Origin: Bog-473 sp036491435
GTDB taxonomy: Bacteria; Actinomycetota; Acidimicrobiia; Acidimicrobiales; RAAP-2
Direction of reading: 5' to 3'
DNA: 40,743 nucleotides
Assembly: GCA_036491435.1 (NCBI GenBank)
Contig: DASXBZ010000152.1
Location: 1 to 40,743 of the forward strand
Shown: in pieces, positions 8,372-16,188 of the stretch
Position numbering within the stretch: position 1 is the first letter of the stretch
Layout: each line of letters opens with the position of its first letter
Made by a program: the position numbers and the translations under genes
The notes under the pieces: model-generated
What the model was told of the DNA's origin: nothing
The model's input: only the letters and a program-made list of their open reading frames with translations
Database searches by the model: none

Positions 8372-9013
8372 TCAGGCCGCCGGGCCGAGCGCGCGGTCGA
8401 TCGCCTCGCCCAGGGCACGGGCGGCGGCCATCGGGTCGGACGCCTCGGTGAGGAAGCGCACCACCACGAAGTGACGCACCCCGGCCGCGGCCAACTCGGG
8501 GATGCGTGCGGGGGTGACGCCTCCGGTCACGAATACCGGCACCGGTGACCGCGTGCTGGCCTCGGTGGCATAGCCGAGCCCGGTTCCCGGTCGTCCCGGT
8601 TTCGTGGGTGTCGGCTCCACGGGCCCGGCCGAGATGTAGGTGACGTCCTCAGACCCCGCCGCCGCCAGGTCGTCGGGTCCGTGGGTGGACAGACCCACGA
8701 TCGCGTTGGGCCCGAGAATACGGCGGGCCAAGGAGGCCGGCGCGTCGTCCTGTCCGACGTGGACGCCGTCGGCTCCGGCCTCGAGCGCCAGGTCGGGCCG
8801 GTCGTTGAGCACGAAGGGGACGCCGTGGGCCCGGCACACGTCGCCGGCGATGCGGGCCCGGGCGAGGAGCGGGCGCGCCTCGAGGTGTTTCTCCCGGAGT
8901 TGGACGACGTCGACGCCGCCGGCGATGCAGGCGGAGAGGAAGTCGGTCAGGTCCACCCGGTCCGGTGTGCACAGGTAGAGGCGGCGGCCCGAGAGGTCGC
9001 GCCCGGCGCTCAC
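8372..9013 (-). CDS. thiE: Thiamine-phosphate synthase
   Basis: 213 aa TIM-barrel enzyme joining the pyrimidine (HMP-PP) and thiazole phosphate moieties of thiamine. Diagnostic segments in order: LYLCTPDR, VVQLREKHLEARPLL, FVLNDRPDLALEAGADGVHVGQDD, GLSTHGPDDL, ISAGPVEPTPTKPGR and VFVTGGVTPARIPE. The GTG at 9013 overlaps the stop of the upstream HhH protein (GTGA). A longer open frame upstream of it is out-of-frame repair-gene sequence. Its 3' end is six bases from the dprE1 stop, so the two genes converge with no room for a separate terminator. No TPP riboswitch precedes it, as expected for a second gene in an operon. Confidence 0.93.
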   Translation of the reverse strand: MSAGRDLSGRRLYLCTPDRVDLTDFLSACIAGGVDVVQLREKHLEARPLLARARIAGDVCRAHGVPFVLNDRPDLALEAGADGVHVGQDDAPASLARRILGPNAIVGLSTHGPDDLAAAGSEDVTYISAGPVEPTPTKPGRPGTGLGYATEASTRSPVPVFVTGGVTPARIPELAAAGVRHFVVVRFLTEASDPMAAARALGEAIDRALGPAA

Positions 9014-9579
9014 CCCTTGGCGCGCGCCTTGGCCTTCAGGGCCCGCTTGTTCGCCCGCACCTTGTCGAGGCTCTCGGGGCTCGTGATGTCGGCCACCGAC
9101 AAGAACGCGTCGGCGTCCCCGTATGGCGTCGTGGCCTTCTCCCAGCCGTCCGGGTGCACCCCGAGCTGTTTGCCCAGGAGCGCAGCGAAGATCTTCGACT
9201 TCTGGATACCGAAGCCGGGGAGCGCGTTGAGGCGTCCGACCAACTCTTCCCCGGTCTTCACGCCCTTCCAGATGTTCTCGACCTTGTCGCCGTAGTCGGT
9301 GGCGACGACGCGACACACGTCCTGGACACGCTTGGCCATCGAACCGGGGTACCGGTGCAGCGCGGGGCGCTCCCGGAAGAGCTCGGTCAGGTCGTCGAGC
9401 GGCATGGCGGCGATCGCGGCAGCATCGAGCGGGGCTCCCAGACGCCGCGACAGCTCGGCGGGCGAGGAGAAGGCCTTCTCGATCGTGACCTGCTGGTCGA
9501 GCACCATCCCGATGAGCAGTGCCAGCCAGTTCCCGGTCAAGAACTCGTCGGCGTCGTGATCCTGGGAGAGGCGCAGCAT
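9010..9579 (-). CDS. HhH-GPD-type base-excision repair family protein
   Basis: 189 aa. The helix-hairpin-helix is visible as LNALPGFGIQKSKIFAALLGKQ (about residues 118-139). The N-terminal half, with NWLALLIGMVLDQQVTIEKAF, matches the uncharacterised actinobacterial HhH-GPD family related to AlkA and endonuclease III glycosylases. After the hairpin comes GVHPDGW, which may hold the GPD-type aspartate, but the spacing is not canonical, so glycosylase activity is unproven. There is no C-terminal FeS cysteine loop; the tail is very basic (KRALKAKARAKG). It sits just upstream of thiE with a 4-nt overlap, probably a physical rather than functional link. Confidence 0.82.
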   Translation of the reverse strand: MLRLSQDHDADEFLTGNWLALLIGMVLDQQVTIEKAFSSPAELSRRLGAPLDAAAIAAMPLDDLTELFRERPALHRYPGSMAKRVQDVCRVVATDYGDKVENIWKGVKTGEELVGRLNALPGFGIQKSKIFAALLGKQLGVHPDGWEKATTPYGDADAFLSVADITSPESLDKVRANKRALKAKARAKG

Positions 9580-9588
9580 TCAGCCAGC

Positions 9589-10686
9589 CTACTTCCGCGG
9601 CTCCTCGACGGCGCCCTGGTCGACGTCTGCCCCTGGGCTCGTCGCGTGGCCTCGCAGCAACTCGACGAGCTCGGACTGGGAGGCGACGCCGAGCTTCTCG
9701 AAGATCGCCGAGAGGTGATTGCGAATCGTGCTCGGGCTGACGTGGAGGAAGCGCGCGATGGCGTCGACGCGGTAGCCGTCGAGCAAACGCTCGACGATTT
9801 CCCGTTGCCGTGTGGTCAGGTCGCTGAGGTCGACGGCGTCGGTTGCACCGTGCTTGTCCGTCGACTGCACCACTTGTCGGATGCGAGCGAGCTGTTCCTC
9901 GAGCCGGGCCAAGCGTTCGGACTCGGTCTCATCGGGCTCTTCGTTCGGCTTCAGCACGACGACCAGTCCGAACCGCGCCGGCACGGAGCCGCGCAGCGGG
10001 CTCACCGTGACCCGCGCCGACAGCCACTGGTCGTCCGGACCGCGCAGGCGCAGGGTGGACGTGCCCGGCGACTCCCTCGAGGAACGGGGCCCGAAGGATC
10101 CATCGAGCAGCGACACGTCGGCGGAATGCACCAGCTCGTGCAGCCGGGGCATGACCGTCTCCGGATCCGGTTCGGGGAATCCGAGCCGGGTCGCCGAGCC
10201 AGCCGCCATCTCGACGATCCGCCGTTGGTCGTCCAGAGTGGCGATCACGACCCGATTGAGATCGATGCTGGTCGGCCGGAGGCCGAGCTCGCTGGGCTCC
10301 GGCTCAGAGTCGGCTGCCCCGTTGGTGGGAACAGCGCCCGCCATCGCCGTCCGGCGGGGAAGCGCGGTGCCGAGAGCCAGGATCCAGCAATCGACCCCGA
10401 CTGACCGCGGGTCTCGGAAGAGGTTCACGTTGCCACCGACTGAGGAGATGAACCCGGCCCGTATGCCCTCTATAACGGCCGTTGCAACCGGCTTGGCGTC
10501 GTCGTCGACGAACTCGGTGATCAGCCTTCCGATCACGTCCGCCGCGGGGCAGCCGACCAATTCGGCGAAGGCATCGTTGCACGAGGTGATCGCCTGCGAG
10601 CCGGTATCGATCGTCAAAAGGCCCACGGAGGCGGTGTCGACGTCGCTGCGGCTGCCGCCCTCGCGCTTTGGGGTCCTCTCAGTCAC
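9589..10686 (-). CDS. PAS-domain LuxR-family transcriptional regulator
   Basis: 365 aa. Residues about 15-110 look like a PAS domain (VGLLTIDTGSQAITSCNDAFAEL, then GRLITEFVDDD). A second PAS-like unit follows at about 140-250 (VVIATLDDQRRIVEMAAG, later WLSARVTVSPLRG). A short coiled coil (about 255-275, ESERLARLEEQLARIRQVV) leads to a C-terminal LuxR helix-turn-helix: LTTRQREIVERLLDG, then VSPSTIRNHLSAIFEKLGV (about 290-345). There is no phosphoacceptor receiver domain, so signal sensing would be through the PAS modules; the ligand is unknown. GTG start with GGAG immediately upstream. Divergent from the TetR gene across a 179-nt control region. Confidence 0.85.
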   Translation of the reverse strand: MTERTPKREGGSRSDVDTASVGLLTIDTGSQAITSCNDAFAELVGCPAADVIGRLITEFVDDDAKPVATAVIEGIRAGFISSVGGNVNLFRDPRSVGVDCWILALGTALPRRTAMAGAVPTNGAADSEPEPSELGLRPTSIDLNRVVIATLDDQRRIVEMAAGSATRLGFPEPDPETVMPRLHELVHSADVSLLDGSFGPRSSRESPGTSTLRLRGPDDQWLSARVTVSPLRGSVPARFGLVVVLKPNEEPDETESERLARLEEQLARIRQVVQSTDKHGATDAVDLSDLTTRQREIVERLLDGYRVDAIARFLHVSPSTIRNHLSAIFEKLGVASQSELVELLRGHATSPGADVDQGAVEEPRK

Positions 10687-10747
10687 TCCGGGTCATTCGT
10701 GAGGTGATCGCCCGCGCTGCGCCGCCACAGGGAAACGCGGTGCTTGA

Positions 10748-10761
10748 ACAGACAGGTCTGT
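10748..10761. promoter_or_regulatory. Perfect palindrome, candidate TetR operator
   Basis: ACAGAC-AG-GTCTGT is a perfect 6+6 inverted repeat lying between the divergent LuxR and TetR genes. A related degenerate copy (ACAGACCGTC, 10795-10804) lies 47 nt further on. Size and location fit autoregulation by the adjacent TetR protein. Confidence 0.5.
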
Positions 10762-10833
10762 ATAGCAGCTTTCCGCTGGTCCGCCCGCAGATAGACAGAC
10801 CGTCCCGCCGAACGGTAAATTTTGAATGTATCA

Positions 10834-10849
10834 CCAGGGTTGCGCCTGG
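10834..10849 (+). promoter_or_regulatory. Small inverted repeat before the TetR start
   Basis: CCAGG-GTTGCG-CCTGG, 17 nt before the TetR ATG and partly over its likely leader. It could be a minor hairpin or part of an operator. Weak on its own. Confidence 0.25.
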
Positions 10850-10865
10850 GTATTAGGCGGTAGGA

Positions 10866-11447
10866 ATGGTTTCCACGCAGCGACCGGACGAGCGGCTCCT
10901 CGAGACCGCATACGAGCTCTTCTGCATGCGCGGCGTGCGCGACGTCGGCGTCGACGAGCTCGTGGAGCGGGCCGGTGTCGCCAAAGCCACGCTCTACCGC
11001 CACTTCACCTCCAAGGACGAGCTGATCCTGGCGTTCCTCCAGCTGCGCGAGGAGCGCTGGACGATCGGTTGGCTCGAGACGAGCGTGCGGGAGCGGGCCG
11101 CCACACCCGAGGCGCAGCTCCTCGCCGTCTTCGATCTGTTCGAGGAGTGGTTCCGCGAGCTCGAATACGCGGGCTGCCCGTTCGTCAAGATCCTGTTGGA
11201 AATGGGCACAGGACATCCAGCCGGCGCCGCCTGCATCGAGCACCTGGAGACGATCCAGCGCTTTCTCGCCCGGCTGGCCGCAGAAGCCGGCTTCCGGGAC
11301 CCGGCCGAGCTGGCGCTGTCGCTCCAGCTGTTGCTGATCGGGAGCATCATCCACGCCTTCGCCGGATTTCCGAGGCCCGCCCAACGGGCCAAGGCGATGG
11401 CGCGGGCCGCCATGGAGGAATCCCGACTGGCGGCAGCCGGTTCCTGA
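10866..11447 (+). CDS. TetR/AcrR-family transcriptional regulator
   Basis: 193 aa. The N-terminal DNA-binding domain is classic: ERLLETAYELFCMRGVRDVGVDELVERAGVAKATLYRHFTSKDEL (about residues 8-53). It is followed by an all-helical ligand and dimerisation domain with FEEWFRELEYAGCPFVKILLEM. The GCPF motif at the start of the effector domain is common in a large TetR subgroup of unknown ligands. ATG start preceded by AGGCGG and TAGGA. The upstream palindrome at 10748 probably mediates autorepression. The target genes are not obvious; the divergent PAS-LuxR gene is the nearest candidate, and the Rrf2-DinB genes lie downstream. Confidence 0.9.
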   Translation: MVSTQRPDERLLETAYELFCMRGVRDVGVDELVERAGVAKATLYRHFTSKDELILAFLQLREERWTIGWLETSVRERAATPEAQLLAVFDLFEEWFRELEYAGCPFVKILLEMGTGHPAGAACIEHLETIQRFLARLAAEAGFRDPAELALSLQLLLIGSIIHAFAGFPRPAQRAKAMARAAMEESRLAAAGS

Positions 11448-11452
11448 ACCGG

Positions 11453-11478
11453 CCCTCGGGCCGTATTGTGCCCGAGGG
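11453..11478 (+). promoter_or_regulatory. Perfect 9-bp inverted repeat upstream of the Rrf2 gene
   Basis: CCCTCGGGC and GCCCGAGGG flank an 8-nt spacer (CGTATTGT). The element starts 6 nt after the TetR stop and ends 26 nt before the Rrf2 ATG. It covers the region where a -35 would sit for the CAGACT element at 11491-11496. It may be a TetR terminator hairpin, an Rrf2 operator, or both. Confidence 0.5.
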
Positions 11479-11503
11479 CGCGCGGCGCGGCAGACTCTCG
11501 GCC

Positions 11504-11956
11504 ATGCACATCCCGGCGAAGGTGGACTACGGCATCCGCGCCCTGCTGGCGCTGGCCGCGGCCGGGACCCCGCAGACCGCAGAGTTCCTGGCCGGAGAGC
11601 AGGGACTGCCCCCGCGCTTTTTGGGGGCGATCCTGGCGGACCTGCGACGGGCCGGCATCGTGGCGAGCCAGCGCGGCGCCGAGGGCGGCTACCGGCTGGC
11701 GCGTGACCCCGATTCGATCACCATCGCCGACGTGATCCGCGCCCTCGACGGGCCGCTGGCCGAGGTGCGCGGCTTCCGTCCCGAGGCGACCAACTACGAC
11801 GGGGCGGCCGAGCACCTCCAACAAGTGTGGGTCGCCGTGCGCGCCAGCCTGCGGTCGGTCCTCGAAAAGGTCACCCTGACCGACGTGATCTCTGGACGGC
11901 TCCCCACGCACGTGGCGAAGCTGGTCACCGACCCCGATGCCTGGGTCGCCCACTGA
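11504..11956 (+). CDS. Rrf2-family transcriptional regulator lacking cysteines
   Basis: 150 aa. A winged helix-turn-helix typical of Rrf2 occupies the first 80 residues: MHIPAKVDYGIRALLALA, LPPRFLGAILADLRRAGIVASQRGAEGGYRLAR and ITIADVIRALDG. Family members such as IscR, NsrR and SufR usually hold an Fe-S cluster through three cysteines after residue 90. This protein contains no cysteine at all, so it cannot bind a cluster in that way and may sense something else or act as a simple repressor. Its own promoter region carries a perfect palindrome. A DinB-like gene follows on the same strand. Confidence 0.88.
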   Translation: MHIPAKVDYGIRALLALAAAGTPQTAEFLAGEQGLPPRFLGAILADLRRAGIVASQRGAEGGYRLARDPDSITIADVIRALDGPLAEVRGFRPEATNYDGAAEHLQQVWVAVRASLRSVLEKVTLTDVISGRLPTHVAKLVTDPDAWVAH

Positions 11957-11987
11957 CCTCGGGGGCCTCCGCGCGCATCCCGTCGCG

Positions 11988-12446
11988 GTGGCACAGGCGG
12001 ACTACCTGTGGTTCGCCGAGCTCGCCCTGCGCGACATGGCCCGTATCGTCGCCGACCTCGGGGACGAACGGGCCAACCACCGCCCCCCCTTCCCCGGCGC
12101 CAACTCGCCCTACGTGATCCTGGCCCACTGCCTGGGGGTCATCGAGTACTGGGCCGGTGCCACGGTGGCCGAGCGTTCGATCGAACGCGACCGGGCCGCC
12201 GAGTTCACCGCGAGCGGGCCCGTCGCCCCCTTGCTGGAACGAGCGGGGAAGGCACGGAAGCGACTCGCCGAGGACGTGGCCGGGCTCGAGGCGTGGGACG
12301 CGCCGCAGAGCGTCCGCCGCAACCCCGACGACCCGGTGCCCTACAGCGAGACGAAGGGCGCCGTCCTGCTCCACATCCTCGAAGAGCTTTTCCAACACCT
12401 CGGGCAGATGGAGATCACGCGCGACGCCCTCATGGCACTGCCATGA
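11988..12446 (+). CDS. DinB-like four-helix-bundle protein
   Basis: 152 aa from the GTG at 11988; an ATG at 11937 overlapping the Rrf2 gene would add 17 residues without domain content. The helical bundle has VILAHCLGVIEYW in the second helix and LLHILEELFQHLGQMEITRD in the last. These supply the spaced histidines that bind a metal in DinB/DUF664 proteins; the HxxxxxxxHxGxxxxxRD pattern is characteristic. Actinobacterial relatives include mycothiol-dependent transferases and maleylpyruvate isomerase-type enzymes, so a thiol-dependent role is possible, though the reaction is unknown. The stop overlaps the next start (ATGA). Confidence 0.8.
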   Translation: MAQADYLWFAELALRDMARIVADLGDERANHRPPFPGANSPYVILAHCLGVIEYWAGATVAERSIERDRAAEFTASGPVAPLLERAGKARKRLAEDVAGLEAWDAPQSVRRNPDDPVPYSETKGAVLLHILEELFQHLGQMEITRDALMALP

Positions 12447-12766
12447 AGGCTGACCCCGGCGCGGCGATGCCGATCGCGTGCAGTCTCGACGCCGGGTCTC
12501 TGGCGGACCGGGTCGACGAGTGGCGCGCGCTGGTGGCGACGTCGGTCGTCGCGGTCGACGCGGAACCGAAGGCCGTCCATCTCGTGTTGGCCCCGTCCGA
12601 AGCCGCTCTGGTCGCCGCTGTGGAACTGGCGCAGCGCGAGAAGCGTTGCTGCCCGTTCTTCGACGTCGCGCTCGACATCGGGGCCCAGCAACGGACACTG
12701 TCGCTCCGGGTGCCGGACGGGGCCGAGGAGGCGATGGCCACCTTCGTGGCCATGCTCACACCCTGA
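12443..12766 (+). CDS. Small protein with a CCPFF motif
   Basis: 107 aa. The N-terminus, ACSLDAGSLADRVDEWRAL, is followed by two strands and a helix ending in REKRCCPFFDVALDI, then ending in a strand and a helix (LSLRVPDGAEEAMATFVAML). The adjacent cysteine pair followed by PFF is shared with small actinobacterial proteins of unknown function that I recall near redox or metal-responsive genes. I cannot name the family. It is coupled to the DinB-like gene by a 4-nt overlap, which suggests a shared, perhaps thiol-related, function. Its 3' end overlaps the end of aceE by 11 nt on the opposite strand. Confidence 0.7.
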   Translation: MKADPGAAMPIACSLDAGSLADRVDEWRALVATSVVAVDAEPKAVHLVLAPSEAALVAAVELAQREKRCCPFFDVALDIGAQQRTLSLRVPDGAEEAMATFVAMLTP

Positions 12767-15461
12767 AGGGCGCCTCTCGTTCGGGGTCGATACCCAACTC
12801 GGCGATGGCGTCGGCGACGACCGATGGCTTGACCCGTCCGTCGAGCGAGAGTTGTTGCAGGACGGCCACGACGAGGTGCGCCGCATCCACCTCGAAGAAC
12901 CCGCGCAGGGCGCTGCGGGCGTCGGAACGGCCGAAGCCGTCGGTGCCCAACGAGACGTACGGCCGGTCGACGAAGCGGGCGACCTGGTCGGGCACGGCAC
13001 GCATGTAGTCGGTGATCGCGACCACCGGGTCGCGTCCGTCGCCGAGCGCGGCGGTGATGTGGGGGACCCGGGGCTCGGACTCGGGGTGCAACCGGTTCCA
13101 ACGCTCCACCTCGAGCGCGTCGGCGCGTAGCCTCGCCCACGACGTGACCGCCCACACGTCTGCCGCCACTCCGTAACGTTCCGCGAGCACGCGTTGTGCC
13201 TCGACGGCGACGCTCCACATAGGCCCGGAGAAACAGAGCGTGGCTCCGAGGTCGCCCGAGGTCTTTGGGCGCTCCGCGAAGCGGTACGCCCCGTCGATGA
13301 TGCCCTGGCGCACCGCCGCGCCGGCCTCGCCCTCGGGCAGCGCGGGCATCGGGTAGGTCTCGTTGTACAGCGTGAGGTACCAGAACTGGTCGGCCGGGTC
13401 CGGGCCCAGCATGTCTGTCACCGCGGCCTCCATGATCACCGCGACCTCGTACGCGAAGGACGCGTCGTAGACCAGGGCGGCGGGGTTGGTCGAGGCCAGG
13501 AGCGGCGACTGTCCGTCGTCGTGCTGCAGGCCTTCCCCCATGAGGGTGGTGCGCCCGGCCGTGCAGCCGGCGAGGACGCCTCGGCCCCGCATGTCGCCGA
13601 GTGCCCAGGCCAGGTCGCCGACCCGCTGGAAGCCGAACATCGAATAGAAGAGGTAGACGGGGACCATGGGCTGGCCCCAGCTCGCGTACGCCGTCGAGAG
13701 GGCCGTGAAGGCGGCCAGCGCGCCCGCCTCGGTGATGCCCTCTTGGAGGACCTGGCCCGACGAGCTCTCCGCGTAGTTGAGCGGGAGGTCGGCGTCGACC
13801 GGGATGTAGTTCTGGCCGTCGGGGGCATAGATCTTGGCCTCGGCGATCAGGGGCTCGAGCCCGAACGTGCGGGCCTCGTCCGAGACGATGGGAGCCACCA
13901 GCGCGCCCACGGTGGGATCGCGCACAAGGTTGCGCAGCAGGCGGGCGAAGACCATCGTCGTCGAGACCGCCTGGGTGCCCGACCCCGCCGCGAACTCTTC
14001 GAACACCTTGGCGTCGGGTCGCAAGACCGGAGCCTTCCGCACCACCCGCACGGGCACGGGACCCTGCAGGACGCGCCCGCGTGCCCGCAGGTACTCCATG
14101 GCGTCGGACCCCTCGGCCGGGCGGATGTAGGGCGGGTCGCCTTCGAGGGCGTCCTCGGGGATGTCGTCGGTCAGGTAGAGGCGGTCGCGCAGCGCGCGCA
14201 GTTGCGCCTTGGTCATCTTCTTGATCTGGTGCGTCGCGTTGCGCGCCTCGATCTCGGGACCCAGCGTCCAGCCTTTGATCGTCTTGGCCAGGATGACCGT
14301 GGGCGCACCCCGCTGTTCGGTCGCGAGCTTGTAGGCGGCGTAGAGCTTGCGGTAGTCGTGGCCGCCGCGGGGCAGCGAGACGAGCTCGTCGTCGCTGAGG
14401 TCCTCCACCATCTTGCGCAACCGTGGGTCGGGGCCGAAGAAGTGCTCGCGGATGTAGGCGCCGGACTCGACGGCCAATTTCTGGTACTCGCCGTCGACCG
14501 TGGTGTTCATGCGATCGAGCAGGACGCCGTCGACATCCTGGGCCAACAGCGCGTCCCAGCGCGAGCCCCAGATGACCTTGATGACGTTCCAGCCCGCACC
14601 GCGGAACACGGCCTCGAGCTCCTGGATGATCTTCCCGTTGCCCCGCACGGGACCGTCGAGTCGCTGCAGGTTGCAGTTGACCACGAAGATCAGGTTGTCG
14701 AGGTGCTCGCGTCCCGCGACACCGAGCGCGCCGATCGACTCGGGCTCGTCCATCTCGCCGTCGCCGACGAAGCACCACACCCGGCTGCCCGAGGTGTCGA
14801 CGAGGCGGCGCAGGTTGAGGTAGCGGTTGACGTGCGCCTGGTAGATCGCCGTGATGGGCCCGAGCCCCATGGAGACGGTGGGGAACTCCCAGAAGTCGGG
14901 GAGCAGGCGCGGGTGCGGGTAGCTCGGAAGACCGTCACCACCGACCTCGTGGCGGAAGTTGTCGAGCTCCGCCTCGGTCAGCCTGCCCTCGACATAGGCG
15001 CGGGCGTAGATGCCGGGCGACGCGTGACCCTGGAAGAAGATCTGGTCACCGAAGCCGCCGTCGGACTTGCCGCGGAAGAAGTGGTTGAAGCCGACCTCGT
15101 AGAGCGCGGCCGAGCTGGCGTAGGTCGAGAGGTGGCCGCCGATGCCCTCCGTGCGAGTGTTGGCCCGCACGACCATGGCGGCGGCGTTCCAGCGGATGTA
15201 GGCGCGGATGCGACGTTCCTGGTACTCGTCGCCGGGGAACCACGGCTCGGCATCGGCCGGGATGGTGTTCACATACGGCGTCGAGACGGTCGCGGGGAAC
15301 TCGACCTGCTTGGTGCGCGCCCGCTCGAGGAGCTTCATCAAGAGGTAGCGGGCGCGGGAGCGTCCGCGGGCGTCGACGACGGCGTCGAACGAGTCGAGCC
15401 ATTCCGCTGTCTCCCCCGGATCCGTGTCGGGAACTTGGTGGCTGATCCCGTCGAACAGCAT
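12756..15461 (-). CDS. aceE: Pyruvate dehydrogenase E1 component, homodimeric type
   Basis: 901 aa, typical of the single-chain E1 of actinobacteria and enterobacteria. It decarboxylates pyruvate with thiamine diphosphate and reductively acetylates lipoyl-E2. Seen: IGGHLSTYASSAALYEVGFNHFFRG near the N-terminus, QGHASPGIYARA, the TPP-binding FVGDGEMDEPES leading to FVVNCNLQRLDGPVRGN, and in the second half PVYLFYSMFGFQR and LAGCTAGRTTLMGEGLQHDDGQS. Length and motifs are complete. The ATG at 15461 has TACCGT six bases upstream, suggesting a leaderless message. It is divergent from rnhA and close to lpdA, E2 and lipBA, so all PDH parts lie within 8 kb although E1 is on the other strand. Confidence 0.97.
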   Translation of the reverse strand: MLFDGISHQVPDTDPGETAEWLDSFDAVVDARGRSRARYLLMKLLERARTKQVEFPATVSTPYVNTIPADAEPWFPGDEYQERRIRAYIRWNAAAMVVRANTRTEGIGGHLSTYASSAALYEVGFNHFFRGKSDGGFGDQIFFQGHASPGIYARAYVEGRLTEAELDNFRHEVGGDGLPSYPHPRLLPDFWEFPTVSMGLGPITAIYQAHVNRYLNLRRLVDTSGSRVWCFVGDGEMDEPESIGALGVAGREHLDNLIFVVNCNLQRLDGPVRGNGKIIQELEAVFRGAGWNVIKVIWGSRWDALLAQDVDGVLLDRMNTTVDGEYQKLAVESGAYIREHFFGPDPRLRKMVEDLSDDELVSLPRGGHDYRKLYAAYKLATEQRGAPTVILAKTIKGWTLGPEIEARNATHQIKKMTKAQLRALRDRLYLTDDIPEDALEGDPPYIRPAEGSDAMEYLRARGRVLQGPVPVRVVRKAPVLRPDAKVFEEFAAGSGTQAVSTTMVFARLLRNLVRDPTVGALVAPIVSDEARTFGLEPLIAEAKIYAPDGQNYIPVDADLPLNYAESSSGQVLQEGITEAGALAAFTALSTAYASWGQPMVPVYLFYSMFGFQRVGDLAWALGDMRGRGVLAGCTAGRTTLMGEGLQHDDGQSPLLASTNPAALVYDASFAYEVAVIMEAAVTDMLGPDPADQFWYLTLYNETYPMPALPEGEAGAAVRQGIIDGAYRFAERPKTSGDLGATLCFSGPMWSVAVEAQRVLAERYGVAADVWAVTSWARLRADALEVERWNRLHPESEPRVPHITAALGDGRDPVVAITDYMRAVPDQVARFVDRPYVSLGTDGFGRSDARSALRGFFEVDAAHLVVAVLQQLSLDGRVKPSVVADAIAELGIDPEREAPFRV

Positions 15462-15467
15462 CGCTCC

Positions 15468-15473
15468 ACGGTA
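15468..15473 (-). promoter_or_regulatory. Putative -10 (TACCGT) of aceE
   Basis: TACCGT on the minus strand, six bases before the aceE ATG, giving a predicted leaderless start. The same hexamer with the same spacing precedes the CtaG-like gene at 32655. Confidence 0.45.
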
Positions 15474-15526
15474 TCGGGGACGGCCAGAGCCGTGTGACCA
15501 CTGGTCGCGGGTGTTACACAGTGTTC

Positions 15527-16006
15527 ATGCCTGACGAAGCAGCCACGGTGGTCGTGTACACGGACGGCGCGTGCCGGCACAATCCCGGTCCCGGCGGCTG
15601 GGGCTGGGCCGTGCCGGGCGGACGCTACGCGAGCGGAGCGGAGCCCCACAGCACGAACCAGCGCATGGAGGTCACCGCCGTGCTGGAGGCGCTCAGGGCT
15701 CTGATACCCGACGCACCGGCGTCGATCGAGGTGGTCAGCGACTCCACCTACGTCGTCAACTGTTTCCGCGATCGATGGTGGGAAGGCTGGCTCAAACGCG
15801 ACTGGAAGAACTCGCAGCGCAAGCCGGTGGCGAACCGAGACCTTTGGGAACCCCTCTTGGAGCTCGCACTCTCCTCTGAGGTCCCGGTGTCGTTCCGTTG
15901 GGTGAAGGGCCACTCTGGCGACCCCTGGAACGACGTGGTCGACGAGCTCGCGACGATGGCGGCTGACAGCGGGCGCGGGTCGAGCGGGGACCGCTCGAGC
16001 GGGTAG
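15527..16006 (+). CDS. rnhA: Ribonuclease HI
   Basis: 159 aa. It cleaves the RNA strand of RNA-DNA hybrids. The DEDD metal-binding residues are all visible: D in VVYTDGAC, E in QRMEVTAVLEAL, D in VVSDSTYVV and D in NDVVDELA, with the catalytic-loop histidine in VKGHSGDPWN. RWWEGWLKRDWKNSQRKPVANRDLW is the usual basic handle region. Start at the ATG 15527; a GTG at 15494 would add eleven unconserved residues. TACACA lies six bases before the ATG and may be a weak -10. The tail (GRGSSGDRSSG) is a short, probably unstructured extension. It stands between divergent aceE and the downstream lpdA without obvious functional connection. Confidence 0.95.
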   Translation: MPDEAATVVVYTDGACRHNPGPGGWGWAVPGGRYASGAEPHSTNQRMEVTAVLEALRALIPDAPASIEVVSDSTYVVNCFRDRWWEGWLKRDWKNSQRKPVANRDLWEPLLELALSSEVPVSFRWVKGHSGDPWNDVVDELATMAADSGRGSSGDRSSG

Positions 16007-16060
16007 CTCCACGGCACCGTGCCAGGCCTCCACCCGGCATCGGCCCAGAGGGCCGAACGG

Positions 16061-16110
16061 TAGGCTCCCTCGAGGCACGCGCAGAGTCGAAAGTCGAAAG
16101 AAGACGACTC
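16061..16110 (+). promoter_or_regulatory. Leader region of the lpdA operon with hairpin
   Basis: The 182-nt gap before lpdA holds a possible -10 (TAGGCT, 16061-16066). It also holds a stem GAGTCG (16084-16089) with CGACTC (16105-16110) around a purine-rich loop containing a repeated GTCGAAA. No -35 is clear. This is the only sizeable leader within the PDH/lipoate block, so promoter or attenuation function is plausible but unproven. Confidence 0.3.
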
Positions 16111-16188
16111 CGGCCGTTGCGACCGGGACTTGTTCCGGGGGGCCGGGAGCGCGGGCCGGGCGTCATCGAGACGAGAAGAGGACAGTCG

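Noticed and set aside
13194..15497. 767-codon open frame opposite aceE
   Set aside because: Antisense shadow of a GC-rich gene; no recognisable domain, and aceE is certain.
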